Below are positions 1-13,600 of a stretch of DNA of 60,000 bases, in pieces (position 1 is the first letter of the stretch; every line of letters begins with the position of its first letter). A model generated the notes under the pieces. The model did no database searches, had not been told where the DNA came from, and saw only the letters and a list, made by a program, of their open reading frames with translations. The translations under genes and the position numbers were made by a program. The DNA comes from Lingula anatina (taxonomy: Eukaryota > Brachiopoda > Lingulata > Lingulida > Lingulidae): positions 539,555 to 599,554 of the forward strand of contig NW_019773703.1 of NCBI RefSeq assembly GCF_001039355.2, read 5' to 3'.

Positions 1-403
1 CCTCCTATTTTTCTTTGAAATAAGATGGTAGCATATTATAAACAGATCTATATAACAATGTATATTGTCAGCTGTATTAATCTGACATTCTATATATTCC
101 AGGATAATAAGGCCTTTCTTTCCATTACTTAAAATTGTGCAATTCATCAAAATTTGGAAATATTTACATCCTTGGATTTGCACTGAGTGAAATTAAATCC
201 TGTTTGATTTTCTTGTGAAGGATGTGATATTGGCATAAATAAAGATTCCGAGAAAAACAACTTTTAAATTTTTTATCAACTCAGGTAGGCAATGTTATTT
301 TTGCTGCGTCACACAGGAAGGAGGGGGAGCAGGAAGATGGCAGGTGACAGGGGGGTATGTGAGGGACTGTTTACAATGAATTTTGCTGACCTAGCTGAGG
401 TAC

Positions 404-1112
404 ATTAACTCTATGGGAATTCATGCTGAATGCAATGAGATCATTAACAGACTGGCTTGCTTCCTCTTGTCTTTAATGTACTCCTATGCTGGCTTTTCTA
501 TTTTCTACTCAGATATGCTGAAAACTATTCAGAATGGTCGGACATTTGGACCGACAGTAATGAAAAAATTGCTGGATTGAATGGAATTTTGTCGGACCAA
601 AAATCCCCCTATTTGTTTGAGACAGAAACTACCAGCATTATTATGGTAGCTTACTTTGTTTGTGAATGTGATAGGTTTAAAATGGAAGGGAAAAATGCTT
701 TGGGTCTTATATAATTTTATTAGTGAAGTATGTCGATTGATGACTGTAAATCCAAAATTGCAGCTCTTCAAACTCTTGTTGGTCCTTTAGACCAACCAAG
801 TCCATTTTTTTACCTGTCCAGACAAATTTTGTCGTTCATGACCGATCGGACCGACAGTTTAAGCATGTCTGCTCAATGCCAGGAAGAGGCATCCTGGTTC
901 GGTGCTTAAGCATTAAGTGAATTCCTGATATCAAATTATGTCAGAGCCACATTTCTTGATAATAGAAACACCATAGATGATTTGTCAGAATATGATTTTT
1001 GACTTAAAATATGTTATAGGTCCATTACTCTGTTAATTTGATTGGATTCAGCAAGAGTCCTGGTTGGAGTTAGTGTGCATTAGCTGGGCCGACAAAATTC
1101 ACTGGGAAAGGT
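404..1112. mobile_element. Family-2 MITE halves separated by about 0.5 kb, probable nested insertion
   Basis: The left arm (about 404-510, with ATGCTGAATGCAATGAGATC) and the right arm (about 1035-1110, with TTGGATTCAGCAAGAGTCCT) are normally about 200 bp apart. The intervening sequence carries other inverted GTCGGAC/GACCGACAG motifs and a dispersed repeat at 906-962, consistent with another element inserted inside. Confidence 0.45.
906..962. repeat. Dispersed repeat, inverted partner of 3719-3775
   Basis: Reads TTAAGCATTAAGTGAATTCC then TGATATCAAATTATGTCAGA; its reverse complement recurs at 3719-3775 with about seven differences over 57 bp. Confidence 0.7.
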
Positions 1113-1240
1113 CCATCCAAATAAGAACTGAGACACCACTTCCTGTTACGAAAAGGGACATCGGTGAAAATTTATATTCAGGATGACTCAAAGTTACACG
1201 TACTTATTAAGTCCGTAAAAAAGAAATACACCCGGAAAAA

Positions 1241-1343
1241 TCAGGGGCAGATTGAGGCCATAGGAAGACGGTCAAAAATGGAGGATGGATCAACAAAGAT
1301 GATTAGGAAGACTGTCAATAAATATCTCTGGATCCGCCCCTGA
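1241..1343. mobile_element. Short hAT-like MITE with CAGGGGCGGATCC-type ends
   Basis: The left end TCAGGGGCAGATTGAG is inverted at the right end as CTCTGGATCCGCCCCTGA; 103 bp in all. The CAGGGGCGG start is characteristic of hAT-type non-autonomous elements. A reverse-oriented partial copy lies at 17891-17969. Confidence 0.7.
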
Positions 1344-3718
1344 AAAGAATAATAATTCATTATCATCCTGTTTGCTTCTGTACATTTTTCAAAAATGCCT
1401 TATATATCTACCATTTACACTGTGTGTGTGTATGTGTGTATATATGTGAGTGTGCTTGGGTGTGGGCATCCATCAGAACAAAGTGATTTAGGAATATAAC
1501 TCAAGTTGTTGAAAAATCTTATTATGCATACAAAGGGATGATTTCAGATATTTATACCTTCAGTAATGAACTCCATTCAGAAACACACATTTTCTTACAA
1601 TAAAGTCTGATGTAATGCTAGAGCTATCTTTTTGAGCTATTTCACAGTCTTAATTATCAGTAATAGTATTGTTATTGTAAAAAATATCATTTTTCGAGCA
1701 GATTCTAGTACCTCCCTGAATGTTTGCTGTTTCAAAACCTGTAACCAGGTTAGGTAGTCTAATTAGGAAGCTGTACAAATTGATAAACAGATGCCATGCA
1801 AACATTTCTCTCAGAGTTGTCTAATCTCATGGCCTTGGCTCAGGTTAAAATGAATTTAAACATGCGTATATATCGATGAACATTGTGAACCGACACCAAG
1901 CACAATAGTCTGCTATGTCCCACGCAATTTTTATTTCTAAAATCTGTTTCTGCTATTTACAAAATAATAGTAAGTTTAAGTAATGAAGATTATGTTAAGA
2001 CCATGTGTCATTTTCATCCCTCTCGGAACAAGTTTGACAGTTAAATTAACAAGCAGATCTCGAGTTTTCATCCGTTTTAAAAGTCTCCAACTAGAGACGT
2101 TCAAAATACAGCTGGTAAGCTTAGTAGTATAAAGAGACACTTAAGCTTTCCTTAGGTGTTTTTAAGACATTTTAAAACATATCTTTAGAGAGAAAGAAAT
2201 TTTGGAAAATATCTTTCGAGAGAAAAAGAGAAATTACATTAAATGGAGAACTTGGCATTTAGCACAATTGGCTTGGCGCAAAGGACCTGTTCTCTTGAAA
2301 ATGGCTTTCAAATTAGCTCTAAGGGTGAGCTCCTTTTAGTTTTCAGATATCCCAATACTGAATATAAATATTTTTACGAGGGATTTGGAATTATAATAAT
2401 GATAATTAAAGAGCTCAGACATTTCTTTAAAAAAACCAAGATGAACTTTATTTGATCTGATGACAAATTTTGGAGTTAAAGTGCAAAACTACACATTGTG
2501 ATGTTTTGGTTGTGAGTACCATGAGGCATGCTCCATATAACTCTTAACTTGTTTAAAAGTCTTTGCTTTTGTGTCTGAATTGATAGATACATGTATTTCA
2601 GTGTTTTATACACCCCTTATGAGCAGAGAATTAATGAGAAAAGTTGTGAAAAAGTGTCAGAAGTGACTTTCATATATAGACATTTTGTACCTTGAGCAAG
2701 TTGAGATTTGGGAACAAAAAACACCAGTGCACAAGACAGCTGTTGCTGCCATTAAAAAAAGATAAGATTATTAATAATGAACTGCTGTTTATCTACACAT
2801 TTGGACTATTCCTACTTTTGACTTAAAAGGGACATTTTATGGCAGATAATGTAAAAATCAATAGATCTTCACATTTTTCTGAACTGTGTTGCGTGCTGTA
2901 CAATTTATGTTTGTCTGCTCCAGATGCATGCTGTTATAGTTTGTAAAGATAATGATGTCACATGTCTTGAACTGTCTGTCATGCCTGTTTATAATCACCA
3001 AGGGACATGTCATACTTGCAGAGCTGTAAGCATGCATTTTTAATATAATCTCAATTCAACTACTGAGGCTAACTGCAAGTGCCTTTTTACTTTGTGGAAG
3101 TGTTTTGCTTTCACAGATCAACCCATCTACAGTATTTATTTAGGTATTTTATTACATGGTTTAGGCAGTAAACACATGCTTGTTGACAGTGCTTGAGAAT
3201 TTTTTTTTTAAATGATTTTTTATAAATATGAGGATGTGTTTTGGTTTGTTTATATTTCTTAAACTAAATGGCATTAACATTTTAGAGAAGAGAAATGGAG
3301 GTGTTGTGGAAGGGGGGGGGGGTACATGTATATATGTATGAACTTTGGGTCACATATTTCGATTGCTGTCAAAAAGGATCACTTTGTCAGGTGTTTGTGA
3401 TCCAGACACAGTTGTCAGACGTAATTTCCAGCTGAAAATACCATTGAGTTTTTCAGGCAAAGAAAAGAAGTCATGATAAGTCAGGTGAATGATTCAGTGG
3501 GAAGCATATATACCAGATCTCTTCAACTTGAATAAATAAGCATTATCCCTCTCTAGTGTGAACTTGAGTGTATCTCCTCTTCTACCTGCTGACTAACATG
3601 CCTTGCTCACTACTGCACTGACTCAGATGAAAACAAAAGAAAGTGTCTTCAAAAGAGAGAGAGGGTAGATATTTTTGGTCTAGTGCTTTTCAATCATTTT
3701 GCCTACACTTTGGGCCTG

Positions 3719-3775
3719 TTATCAAGAAGTGTGGTGTTGACTTAATTTGATATCAGGAATTTACTTAATGCTTGG
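3719..3775. repeat. Dispersed repeat, inverted partner of 906-962
   Basis: TTATCAAGAAGTGTGGTGTT through TTGATATCAGGAATTTACTT matches the reverse complement of 906-962. Together they suggest ends of, or copies of, an unrecognised interspersed element. Confidence 0.7.
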
Positions 3776-5026
3776 TACATGGAGTTTGTAGTGAAAAGCC
3801 AACCTTGTGTACACATTGCTAGAATATGTGGAAATAAAAACTAAGTTTTAAACAGGCCATAGAGCCAGTATACTTCTGTTTTGTCTGTCTGGTGCCCCTT
3901 ATCTACATTTTCCCCTTTAATATCATAGTTTCATAGATGGCTTTTTTCCAACAAATGATTTACAAAAGTAACAAAATATAAACGAAACGTGTAATTTACC
4001 AGAGCTAAAGTAAATTGTTTTTAGTTGTAGGTGAAAATTAAACATGGGCAAATTCACGGAAAAGGGCTGGAAGACATCAGCCTTAAAACTGGAATAGTCT
4101 GTATTCCATGTACATATGGTTGGGTATCCTTGGCTGTCAGTTTCCATGGCCAAAAGTGGCATTTTGGGTTATTTGTCAGATTGGATAATTGAATGAAACA
4201 TCTAATGATCTTCTGTAAGTAGCCCTGTGTGTGTCTTAATGAGAAATCATCAAGGCGCAGAGAGCACTAAACCAAACTGAAAAATGCTTTGATGAGCTCT
4301 TATTAAAGAAGACGAATCTTTGATATCTTGATCACCATTGAGGAGCATGCAACCTGGTGATAACAAATCCCTTATTTACAGGTATATTGAAAAAAAAAAA
4401 GGAAAAAAAAAGAAACGGGGAAACATGATTTAGAGCCAACTTAAAGGAGGCAATTCTAGACTGATTTTGAAAAAAGTTTGTTAAGCTGTTGGTGGGTCTG
4501 GTGTTGGAACGAATACATACTCATTTTTTCACCACTGGAATGTTCATGTTTGTTAATGTAAATACTATAGAAGTTGTGTACATTATATTCCATGCTGTAG
4601 TGAAGGGGGCAGTGTACAGGCTTTCCATCATCTCACATCTTACCATTTTCTGTCTAGTAGCTGTTAAATGTTATATGGCTTTTTTTTTTTAGAGAAGTTA
4701 GAACACTATCTCTAGCTCAAAATTGCAATTTTTGAAATGAAAACATGGAAAATGCAAGTAACTTTAGCCGAGTGAATATTGTTATTAAAACATTAATTTT
4801 TATAGCATATCTTAGTTTAGAAGTTCAGTTGATGGTCTTTATGTAATAGAAGATTTTTGTCAGTGTTTATACCCCAAACCTGTATATTGTCACTAAATTG
4901 TAACTGTTATAGTTTACATAGCAGCAATAGACAATATTTCTGTTTGAGCAGCTGCAGTAGCTACAATATTAGCTCTGATATTTTGTTTTTATTTTATGAT
5001 ATTTAGACTTGGCTGTTTGTGTGAAC

Positions 5027-5057
<31 letters not shown>

Positions 5058-5310
5058 CCTTCTCACTTCAAATTGTGCAATAAAAGGGCAGCTGATCCTT
5101 ACTGTAATGTTCATTACCTGACAATTGATACAAAGATGTGTCAACACTGCCTTATTACAGAAGCGTTAAAATCTTGAAGTGGGATTTTGCGCAGTGAAAA
5201 TCTTAGTCTCAAAATAGGAACACATAAAGCTAAAACCATTTCTTTAAAGACATGAACTCTAGTTTCTTGGTGAAAATAGGGGAGACTGTCATTTCTCCTT
5301 GATGCTACCC

Positions 5311-5480
5311 CAAGCCTGTAGCAGGGGGTGGGGGAGGGGTTTGGAGGGCTCGAAAGAACCACTCCTTTTGCAGGGAAAAGGTCCGCTCTGGGTAAAATTT
5401 GATCTTGGTACATGAAATTTTTATGGTAAAAGGTCCACTTTATGAGAAAAAGAATTCCCCCTCCCCTAATTTACGACTAA
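5311..5480. mobile_element. Family-3 MITE
   Basis: CAAGCCTGTAGCAGGGGGTG at the left, then AAGGTCCGCTCTGGGTAAAA and AAAAGGTCCACTTTATGAG, ending in CCCCCTCCCCTAATTT. It has the same layout as 41192-41381; the right terminal repeat is weak. Confidence 0.6.
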
Positions 5481-6209
5481 AATACATTAATATTTATCTG
5501 AAAAATTCAGAATTTCCTCATTGAAAAGATTGAGTCATTACCATACTATTTTAGGGTCATAGATTAAATGGAGTCCTTGTTCAGATATTTGGTTAACCTA
5601 ATCATGTCTAAAACTTGCACTGGAACCAAGGACAGGAAGAACTGCCTTTAAATCATTGCACCTCACATAACTTAGTTATCTTTACTTTGTCAGTGAATTA
5701 ATTCTAGGCTGATATTATATTTTCAAATTTTCTGACACAAAATAAAGGTTCTTGCATGGCATTAGATCTGTAATGAAAGGTGCTGGTTTTCCAATTTGGA
5801 TCAAGTTTTATTATCAGGCAGAGCACTGAATGACCCAGATGTGGCCTGGGCATTTAAGTTACCTGGATTGAGATTTTGCTTTCTTGTTCCAGCAACTAAA
5901 TTGAATGATTTAAAAAAGGAGCATTACCCCAGGTTGTGATGGCAGATATTTGTTCTTTAATGTATTACTTTCTTCTTTCCAAAGTTTTACTCACAAAACA
6001 TGTCAAAAGAATAGTTAAGTAAAATCAATTACCACTATTTAGAAGAAAATTCGATTACCTGAATTTGAAATATTGATTGCAGAAAATGTATGCTAGACAA
6101 TTTTCAGAAAATTGCCAGCTTTAGACAATGAGTTTTCCTGTATTAAATTCGCAGCTGAGGGCAGAGTGGACTATTCCACATAAGAGAGACAGAGTGCCAC
6201 TGCATTCTC

Positions 6210-6410
6210 ACATCATTCTAGCTGGGTTGGTCCAACTCTGCAGGGGATTCTGGCTTAAGTGCAGGCAGTGGAATCAGCTTAATTGCCTGACATGCCTCCT
6301 TGAGCAGCTAGGGGGTAATTTACGGACTTGTGCTGATTAAGCTGATTCCACTGATTGCAGTTTAGCAAGAATTCCCTTCAGAGTCGGAATAACTCATTTA
6401 GTATGATGTG
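6210..6410. mobile_element. Family-2 MITE, long hairpin copy
   Basis: Two arms of about 80-90 nt mirror each other around about 6300-6330. For example TGGAATCAGCTTAAT (6269 region) pairs with ATTAAGCTGATTCCA (6335 region), and GTCCAACTCTGCAGGGGATT pairs with AATTCCCTTCAGAGTCGG. The outer ends are diverged; limits are approximate. Confidence 0.6.
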
Positions 6411-7375
6411 TATCTGAATGCACCCTCACGTAACAGTATTTGAAAACATTAATTCCGTCTCATCTCATATTATAAAAAATTAAAATCTGTCATTGTTTTG
6501 GAGAGCCAGACATTAATTTAATATTGTTGTTTAAATAATTATCCTAGATAGAAGGGACATTTTGTTCCCAGTTGTAAAATAAACAGAAATACAAAAGTGC
6601 TCCTATGTTGCAGTAAATTGGCTCAGACCAATAAGCTGCAATATAATGACTTGAATATAAACATGTTAACAATAGTACTTTCATTTGAAACTGGAATGTT
6701 TTATTCATTTTTAATTCATGCTGTGCAAATGTCACTATAGACAAACAATATCAATTTTGATGAGAATAGTGCTGAATGAAATTGTTGGATAACAGCTTTA
6801 GAAAATTTTTTATGGAAGAAAAAAACATGCAAGAAATGATGGCAAATATAATTAAGTATTGATCTTGGTTTATATAATAAATTAAAACCATACAGTGAAT
6901 AAGCCACAAAATTCAAATAGATCTTTATTTTTATAAAAATTATTTGTTTGTTTAAAGCTGAAAAAAAAAAGATTATTTGCAAATGTTCAGATTAGCAAGT
7001 GACTGTACCGTAATTGTTAAACAGTTTTATGAACACAGTGTGTTTGAACTTTAAGTCATCACCTGCATCTGCCAGTTGCCAGTTGCATTGCTGCCTGTGC
7101 CACCATGCACTTTCCTAGTTTTGAACTTGTTAATGCCAATTATCAGTTATCTGCTGTAAAGGCAACTTAAGCAAATAGATTTTAAAAATAGAAAACATTC
7201 TAATTTTATCTTAGGCAAAAGGTTTTTTTTGACAGGTTTGCAGGTGGAAATGGGAAATTCCATTTTCATGATTAAAATAAAATGCATTGGTTAGAATAAT
7301 CAGTTTTTTTTCTGAATAATGAATCTGATGTGGGGTACTAAATATTGCTTTAATTGTATTGTTTTATCTTTTTAG

Positions 7376-7672
7376 GTTTTCATCTCTACAACAAGCTGTC
7401 CTCCATTTTCCCAGAAAGTTGTCTACTGATCGTCCTGGGTGTAATCATTGGAGTCATCCTCTACCTCTCCAATGCATCCAAAGAAGCCTACACCCTCAAC
7501 GCTGAAACTTTCTTTTTGTTCCTGCTGCCACCTATTGTATTAGAGGCAGGATATTTTATGCCGAGCAGGGCATTCTTTGACAACATCGGCACCATTTTGA
7601 TGTTTGCGGTGGTTGGCACGCTTTTCAATACATTCTGCATAGGAGGCTCCCTCTATGCTTTTTCGGGAGGTG
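7376..7672 (+). CDS. NHE: NHE exon A: first visible exon, membrane domain
   Basis: The acceptor is a T-rich stretch ending TTTTTAG; the donor is TG|GTAAGT. The exon enters in phase 1 (first codon split with an upstream exon, giving G) and leaves in phase 1. It encodes 98 full codons starting [19 protein letters not shown]. Visible are a hydrophobic helix ([15 protein letters not shown]), then the highly conserved [18 protein letters not shown] helix, which in NHE1 contains F161 and L163, residues tied to transport and amiloride-type inhibitor sensitivity, then a third helix ([16 protein letters not shown]). The upstream exon encoding the N-terminal helices is not in 1-7375 as far as I can see. 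The family assignment is very secure. Confidence 0.96.
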
Positions 7673-10600
7673 GTAAGTTTTAGATGAAGCTTGAGGTGCG
7701 TTCGCATTGAAGATAAGTAGGATCTTTACAGTTGGACCCTTTTCTGTAGACCATATGTTTGCGAGTAAGTTTGATCAAAATCAGTCAAAAAGGCTCAAAA
7801 CAAGGTTTTCAGCTCTGTATGACATAATAAGAGACTAGAAAACATGAGCTAAGTCCCACATACTTTCCTCCAAATCCCAGGAAATCGTGCTTTATTTTAC
7901 ACTAAGTCATATGATAATGATCTTGTTGGCTATCTTGGATGATTCCTTTACCATGCTCAGCAAATACGAAGCTGCTGCGTCTGGTAAAGTGCTAAAGAAG
8001 AGCAGACTTACATGCTAAGATGAAGAAGTCGGTTAACAGAAAAGGGTTTTTAATTTGGGTTAAGATTGACTTGTCTTCAATGTAAATGCACCCACATTTC
8101 TACAAAAACCACACACTATGTAATCTTATATGCTAATTTGGAAGCATTCTTGTTTGCTGAGACAAAGCCAAACTATATTTGATTTGTTTAGGAGATATTT
8201 GATTTCAGTAGCTTGTGCAGAGATCCCAAGTTTGAAGCTGTCTTGGCAGAATATCCTACTGAGTTGATATTTTTATGTGCTCTTAGACTGCATTCCCACA
8301 GATTTAGATCGATCCATCTGGATCGACCTAACTCCCTGGGGGTTCATGCTGTCAGTTAATTACCCCCTTACAGCTTTTAGTAGGCGGGACAGACATTTAA
8401 GCCGGCTAAGTTGACAGTAATCTAGTGAGCCTCCCCACAGATAAATCGATCTAAAATCTGTGGGAATGCAGTCTTACGCCATGAATACTAGACTGAGGGC
8501 TCTGGTGGTGATACAGAGAAAGGCTTCCTATCTGAGATTTTCGTACCAAATCGAATTTACCCCNNNNNNNNNNNNNNNNNNNNNNNNNGACAAGCTATTT
8601 TCTTCTTCTCTTGAATCTCAGCCCAGAAGAAAATACATCGTACAAACTTTCACTGTATATGAGTATAGTTTTATCATTTTTAATTGTTGGAATGGGGAAA
8701 GACAGGAAGCTTTTTGGGAGTATAACTTGGGGGACATTTTCAAAATATGCATGATACCTTAAACTGTCTGGACATTGAATTGTTTCACAATGAGATTAAA
8801 TCACGTAAAGTGTGTGGGTACATACAAAAGCTGAAAGCTGATGATCGGGATGGTGAATTGGTGTATGCAGAACATGACTTTCCAACTACTGTGCCTGTTC
8901 AATTTTGGATCAAAACAGTATAGTTTGCATGTGTATCATGTTGGATGATTAAAAGGGACATAGGGTTAAGAAAAAAAAAACTATCTAAAAATATAAATTT
9001 CCAATGAAATCAAGGAGTTGGTACACAGTGTTATATTAGCATCCAGAGTGATAAGTGAAATGGGTTCACTACCTGTCCTCTTTAAGAAGAGAAAGCCTAA
9101 TCTGTCTCAGCTTCATTGGTATGGTAATTGCCTTTTAAATATAAACGAATATTATTTATGTTTCAGAAACAAATTTTGTCATAAAAACCTTAAACAGATC
9201 ATTTAAAATCCCTGTTCATGAAAAATGCTTGTGCCAGAAAGGGAAATATGTTAGTGACTTGCAAATAAGAAAAGTACAGTATATTGGAAGATGTGATGCT
9301 GTTATAATTTGTGTATTATAACTGTAGCTGCTAGATTTTGGCCCTTGTGTCTACTTCATGTGGACCTTTATACAAAGAAGGTTATGTACTGGTAAGCTAG
9401 GTTTTGGGATTCTCATGATGTGTCTCAACATGTACCAACTGGTACTTAAAAATTGACAGGTGGAGACAAGAAAGTGCAAGCATGAATGTATTGATTAAGT
9501 TGGATTAAAGATATCCCGGATCTGAATTTGAGGACAAGTTACTATATTTGCCATGTAGTCCTGCTGTTGATAAGGTGTTGGTGGAAAGTTTGTGTATTAA
9601 AAAAAAAAAAAATCTTTCAGTCATGATTTTACCTGTGTTGGTTACACGAAAACAGCTTCATATTTCTAGAGAATAATAAGTCTTTATTTTTTTGTTATGT
9701 TTGTGTCTTAATACAATATTTGAAATGTGAATTTTAATTTCTATACCTTTTGATAATTATTTAGCAGTATATTAACATATGAGTAAAGTCATATTTTTAT
9801 TCCACTTGTGTACTTGTTGTACTGTTTGATGATGCTCCTTTGTAATTTCACACAGGAATCCCTCTGCTTGTCAAAAATGGAATATCTATTAAGCATAGAA
9901 AATAATTTCTCCCACCAGAAAAACCATGAATAAAAGAGTGATTGGTAAAAAATGCAAATGAAATAATTGTCTGTCCATTTTTATGTCAATTATGAAATCA
10001 CACACAAAATAAAGATATTACAGCAGAATATGACTGACAGTCTTCTATTATCTGTGGAAAATCAGGATACTTGTCTTAAATGCTTTATTGATAAGCATCA
10101 TTTAAGAAAATTCTGACCACGCCTTTAAAAGCTCATTCTAAATCCGCCCCTGACTTTTATTATTATTATTCAAGAACACAGTCATTTCCACCATTTCTGT
10201 GCAAGCTAGGTGGCAGGTACGGTAAGGGAAGAAGGAAATCCTGTCATGCTGCAGGCCGAATTCTTAATTAGCAAAAAAAGAAAAAGGAAGTAGACACACT
10301 ATGTATGTCATAGAATAATATCCACCTGCATGTATTCTTATGTAAGGTACAGGAACATTTAATGTCAACTGAAGTGAGAGGTTATGAATTCACATCCTGG
10401 TAATTATAGTAATATTAGTCAATTTATGAAGACTTGAGGACCTGATTCAGCAATAGGAAATCATTTGGGCAGAGAGAGAGAGAGAGAGCTATTACTTTTA
10501 ACAGGCCTTATATGGATTTGGAGTTTACTATCACTATCCCTAGATCTTTAAGCACTAACACCCATATTAACCACATAACCCACAAATTAACTAGCACTGT

Positions 10601-13600
10601 CAGAGCAGATGAATGTTAGTGCTAGATATCACTTTGTTGGTGCTAAATAATTGTGCAGTGTGTTGGTTAATTTGTGGGTTTTGTGGTTAATATGGGCATC
10701 ATTGTTAAAAGCTATGTAGGTAGTGTTAGTAAACGCCTTATCTGTTTATAAGGCCTGATTAAGGGAAGAAGAAAACTAACAATGCTGTTCTATTTCTGTC
10801 ATAAATGGTAGGTAAAACAGAGAATAGGGATTCCTACATTACAGAGATCTCATAAAAGACTAGGTCTGTTGTTTATGGTATTATAAACAACTAGAATGAC
10901 GCATGAAGACAGAGAATTAATCAATAGTCAGAATGAGAAGAACAACAGATGATGTGAAATTTATGAAATGTGAGCTGACTTCTTATCTGAAAGAGTGCTT
11001 TTGTCAGTGACAAAAATCTGAAAATGCACAATATTGGAAGGTGTAAAATATACTAATTTGTATCATTTGCAAATTACATTTAATGTATGTTGAAATAAGG
11101 AGATGTCAGATAATACCAGTCCAGCATCACTCCACCTTTACACAGCTATATACACACACCTCTCTTTTCTTCATTCAGTCAGGTGGGGTTCTGCTTGGGT
11201 GGAGACTTCGGGATGGCATTGACTACAATATACGTAATAAGTATTGGACATCACAGTTTTAAAAGTGTAATCAAATCTTAAAATACACAATTTGTCCNAA
11301 AACAGCTTCATATTTCTAGAGAATAATAAGTCTTTATTTTTTTGTTATGTTTGTGTCTTAATACAATATTTGAAATGTGAATTTTAATTTCTATACCTTT
11401 TGATAATTATTTAGCAGTATATTAACATATGAGTAAAGTCATATTTTTATTCCACTTGTGTACTTGTTGTACTGTTTGATGATGCTCCTTTGTAATTTCA
11501 CACAGGAATCCCTCTGCTTGTCAAAAATGGAATATCTATTAAGCATAGAAAATAATTTCTCCCACCAGAAAAACCATGAATAAAAGAGTGATTGGTAAAA
11601 AATGCAAATGAAATAATTGTCTGTCCATTTTTATGTCAATTATGAAATCACACACAAAATAAAGATATTACAGCAGAATATGACTGACAGTCTTCTATTA
11701 TCTGTGGAAAATCAGGATACTTGTCTTAAATGCTTTATTGATAAGCATCATTTAAGAAAATTCTGACCACGCCTTTAAAAGCTCATTCTAAATCCGCCCC
11801 TGACTTTTATTATTATTATTCAAGAACACAGTCATTTCCACCATTTCTGTGCAAGCTAGGTGGCAGGTACGGTAAGGGAAGAAGGAAATCCTGTCATGCT
11901 GCAGGCCGAATTCTTAATTAGCAAAAAAAGAAAAAGGAAGTAGACACACTATGTATGTCATAGAATAATATCCACCTGCATGTATTCTTATGTAAGGTAC
12001 AGGAACATTTAATGTCAACTGAAGTGAGAGGTTATGAATTCACATCCTGGTAATTATAGTAATATTAGTCAATTTATGAAGACTTGAGGACCTGATTCAG
12101 CAATAGGAAATCATTTGGGCAGAGAGAGAGAGAGAGAGCTATTACTTTTAACAGGCCTTATATGGATTTGGAGTTTACTATCACTATCCCTAGATCTTTA
12201 AGCACTAACACCCATATTAACCACATAACCCACAAATTAACTAGCACTGTCAGAGCAGATGAATGTTAGTGCTAGATATCACTTTGTTGGTGCTAAATAA
12301 TTGTGCAGTGTGTTGGTTAATTTGTGGGTTTTGTGGTTAATATGGGCATCATTGTTAAAAGCTATGTAGGTAGTGTTAGTAAACGCCTTATCTGTTTATA
12401 AGGCCTGATTAAGGGAAGAAGAAAACTAACAATGCTGTTCTATTTCTGTCATAAATGGTAGGTAAAACAGAGAATAGGGATTCCTACATTACAGAGATCT
12501 CATAAAAGACTAGGTCTGTTGTTTATGGTATTATAAACAACTAGAATGACGCATGAAGACAGAGAATTAATCAATAGTCAGAATGAGAAGAACAACAGAT
12601 GATGTGAAATTTATGAAATGTGAGCTGACTTCTTATCTGAAAGAGTGCTTTTGTCAGTGACAAAAATCTGAAAATGCACAATATTGGAAGGTGTAAAATA
12701 TACTAATTTGTATCATTTGCAAATTACATTTAATGTATGTTGAAATAAGGAGATGTCAGATAATACCAGTCCAGCATCACTCCACCTTTACACAGCTATA
12801 TACACACACCTCTCTTTTCTTCATTCAGTCAGGTGGGGTTCTGCTTGGGTGGAGACTTCGGGATGGCATTGACTACAATATACGTAATAAGTATTGGACA
12901 TCACAGTTTTAAAAGTGTAATCAAATCTTAAAATACACAATTTGTCCAAATTGGTTTCTGCTTTTATGTAGTACTGCATATGAAAGTTTGTTCCTAATTA
13001 TCTGTGTACCGAAAGGTATCAAACCATCTTTTTTCGGAAACCTGTATATATTGAACTGACCCATGGTTTAGTTTTAGATTAAGTGAGGGGATGTGTGGAA
13101 GGGTAGCTGTAGGTGTTGTTATATCATACAGGGGGAAAGACTGTTCTCACAACTTTTAGATCGATCTATCACCGCGGGGAGTCTCACTAGATTACTGTCA
13201 GATAATCCCCCTTAAGTGTCCGTCCCCGCCTACTACAAGCTTTAAGGGGTAATTAACTTTCGTGTCCGCCCGGCTGACAGCTATTTAGCGTGAACCCCCA
13301 GGGAGTTAGGTCGATCCAATGTAGGTCGATCTAATCTATGAGAATGGGGTGTTAGAACACACCTGCTTATCTGTAATGAAAATGTGCTGGTGAGCCCTGA
13401 TGAAAGAGAAAGATTCAATGCTGCTGATGTCCTTTATTAGAACTGTAATAAGTACAGTGAATGTATACCATGATGATGGAAAAGACCACTGGTAGATGAT
13501 CATTAAAAAATAGAATGAATGGGTTTCATGTGTGAAGTTCATCTGCTGTGTCTAATGCTTCCATTTTAGTTTCTTTGAAAAGACTTCTGGAAGTTGGAAT

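Larger units (their letters stand above)
1..7375 (+). other. NHE: Non-coding, probably the intron upstream of the first visible NHE exon
   Basis: No exon of the exchanger N-terminus was recognised here. The stretch holds MITE fragments (about 404-510, 906-962, 1035-1110, 1241-1343, 3719-3775, 5311-5480, 6210-6410), a 29-nt A run at 5027-5055 and AT-rich unique-looking sequence. ORFs here are short and lack homology or codon structure. It is called intronic because the exon at 7376 begins inside a codon. Confidence 0.6.

Noticed and set aside
8460-8762. 100-codon ORF on the + strand
   Set aside because: Begins in the terminal repeat of a MITE and crosses a 25-N gap; no coding character.
9649-12947. 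Recent genuine segmental duplication
   Set aside because: Complete identity by eye and a single N at the join make an unmerged contig overlap far more likely.
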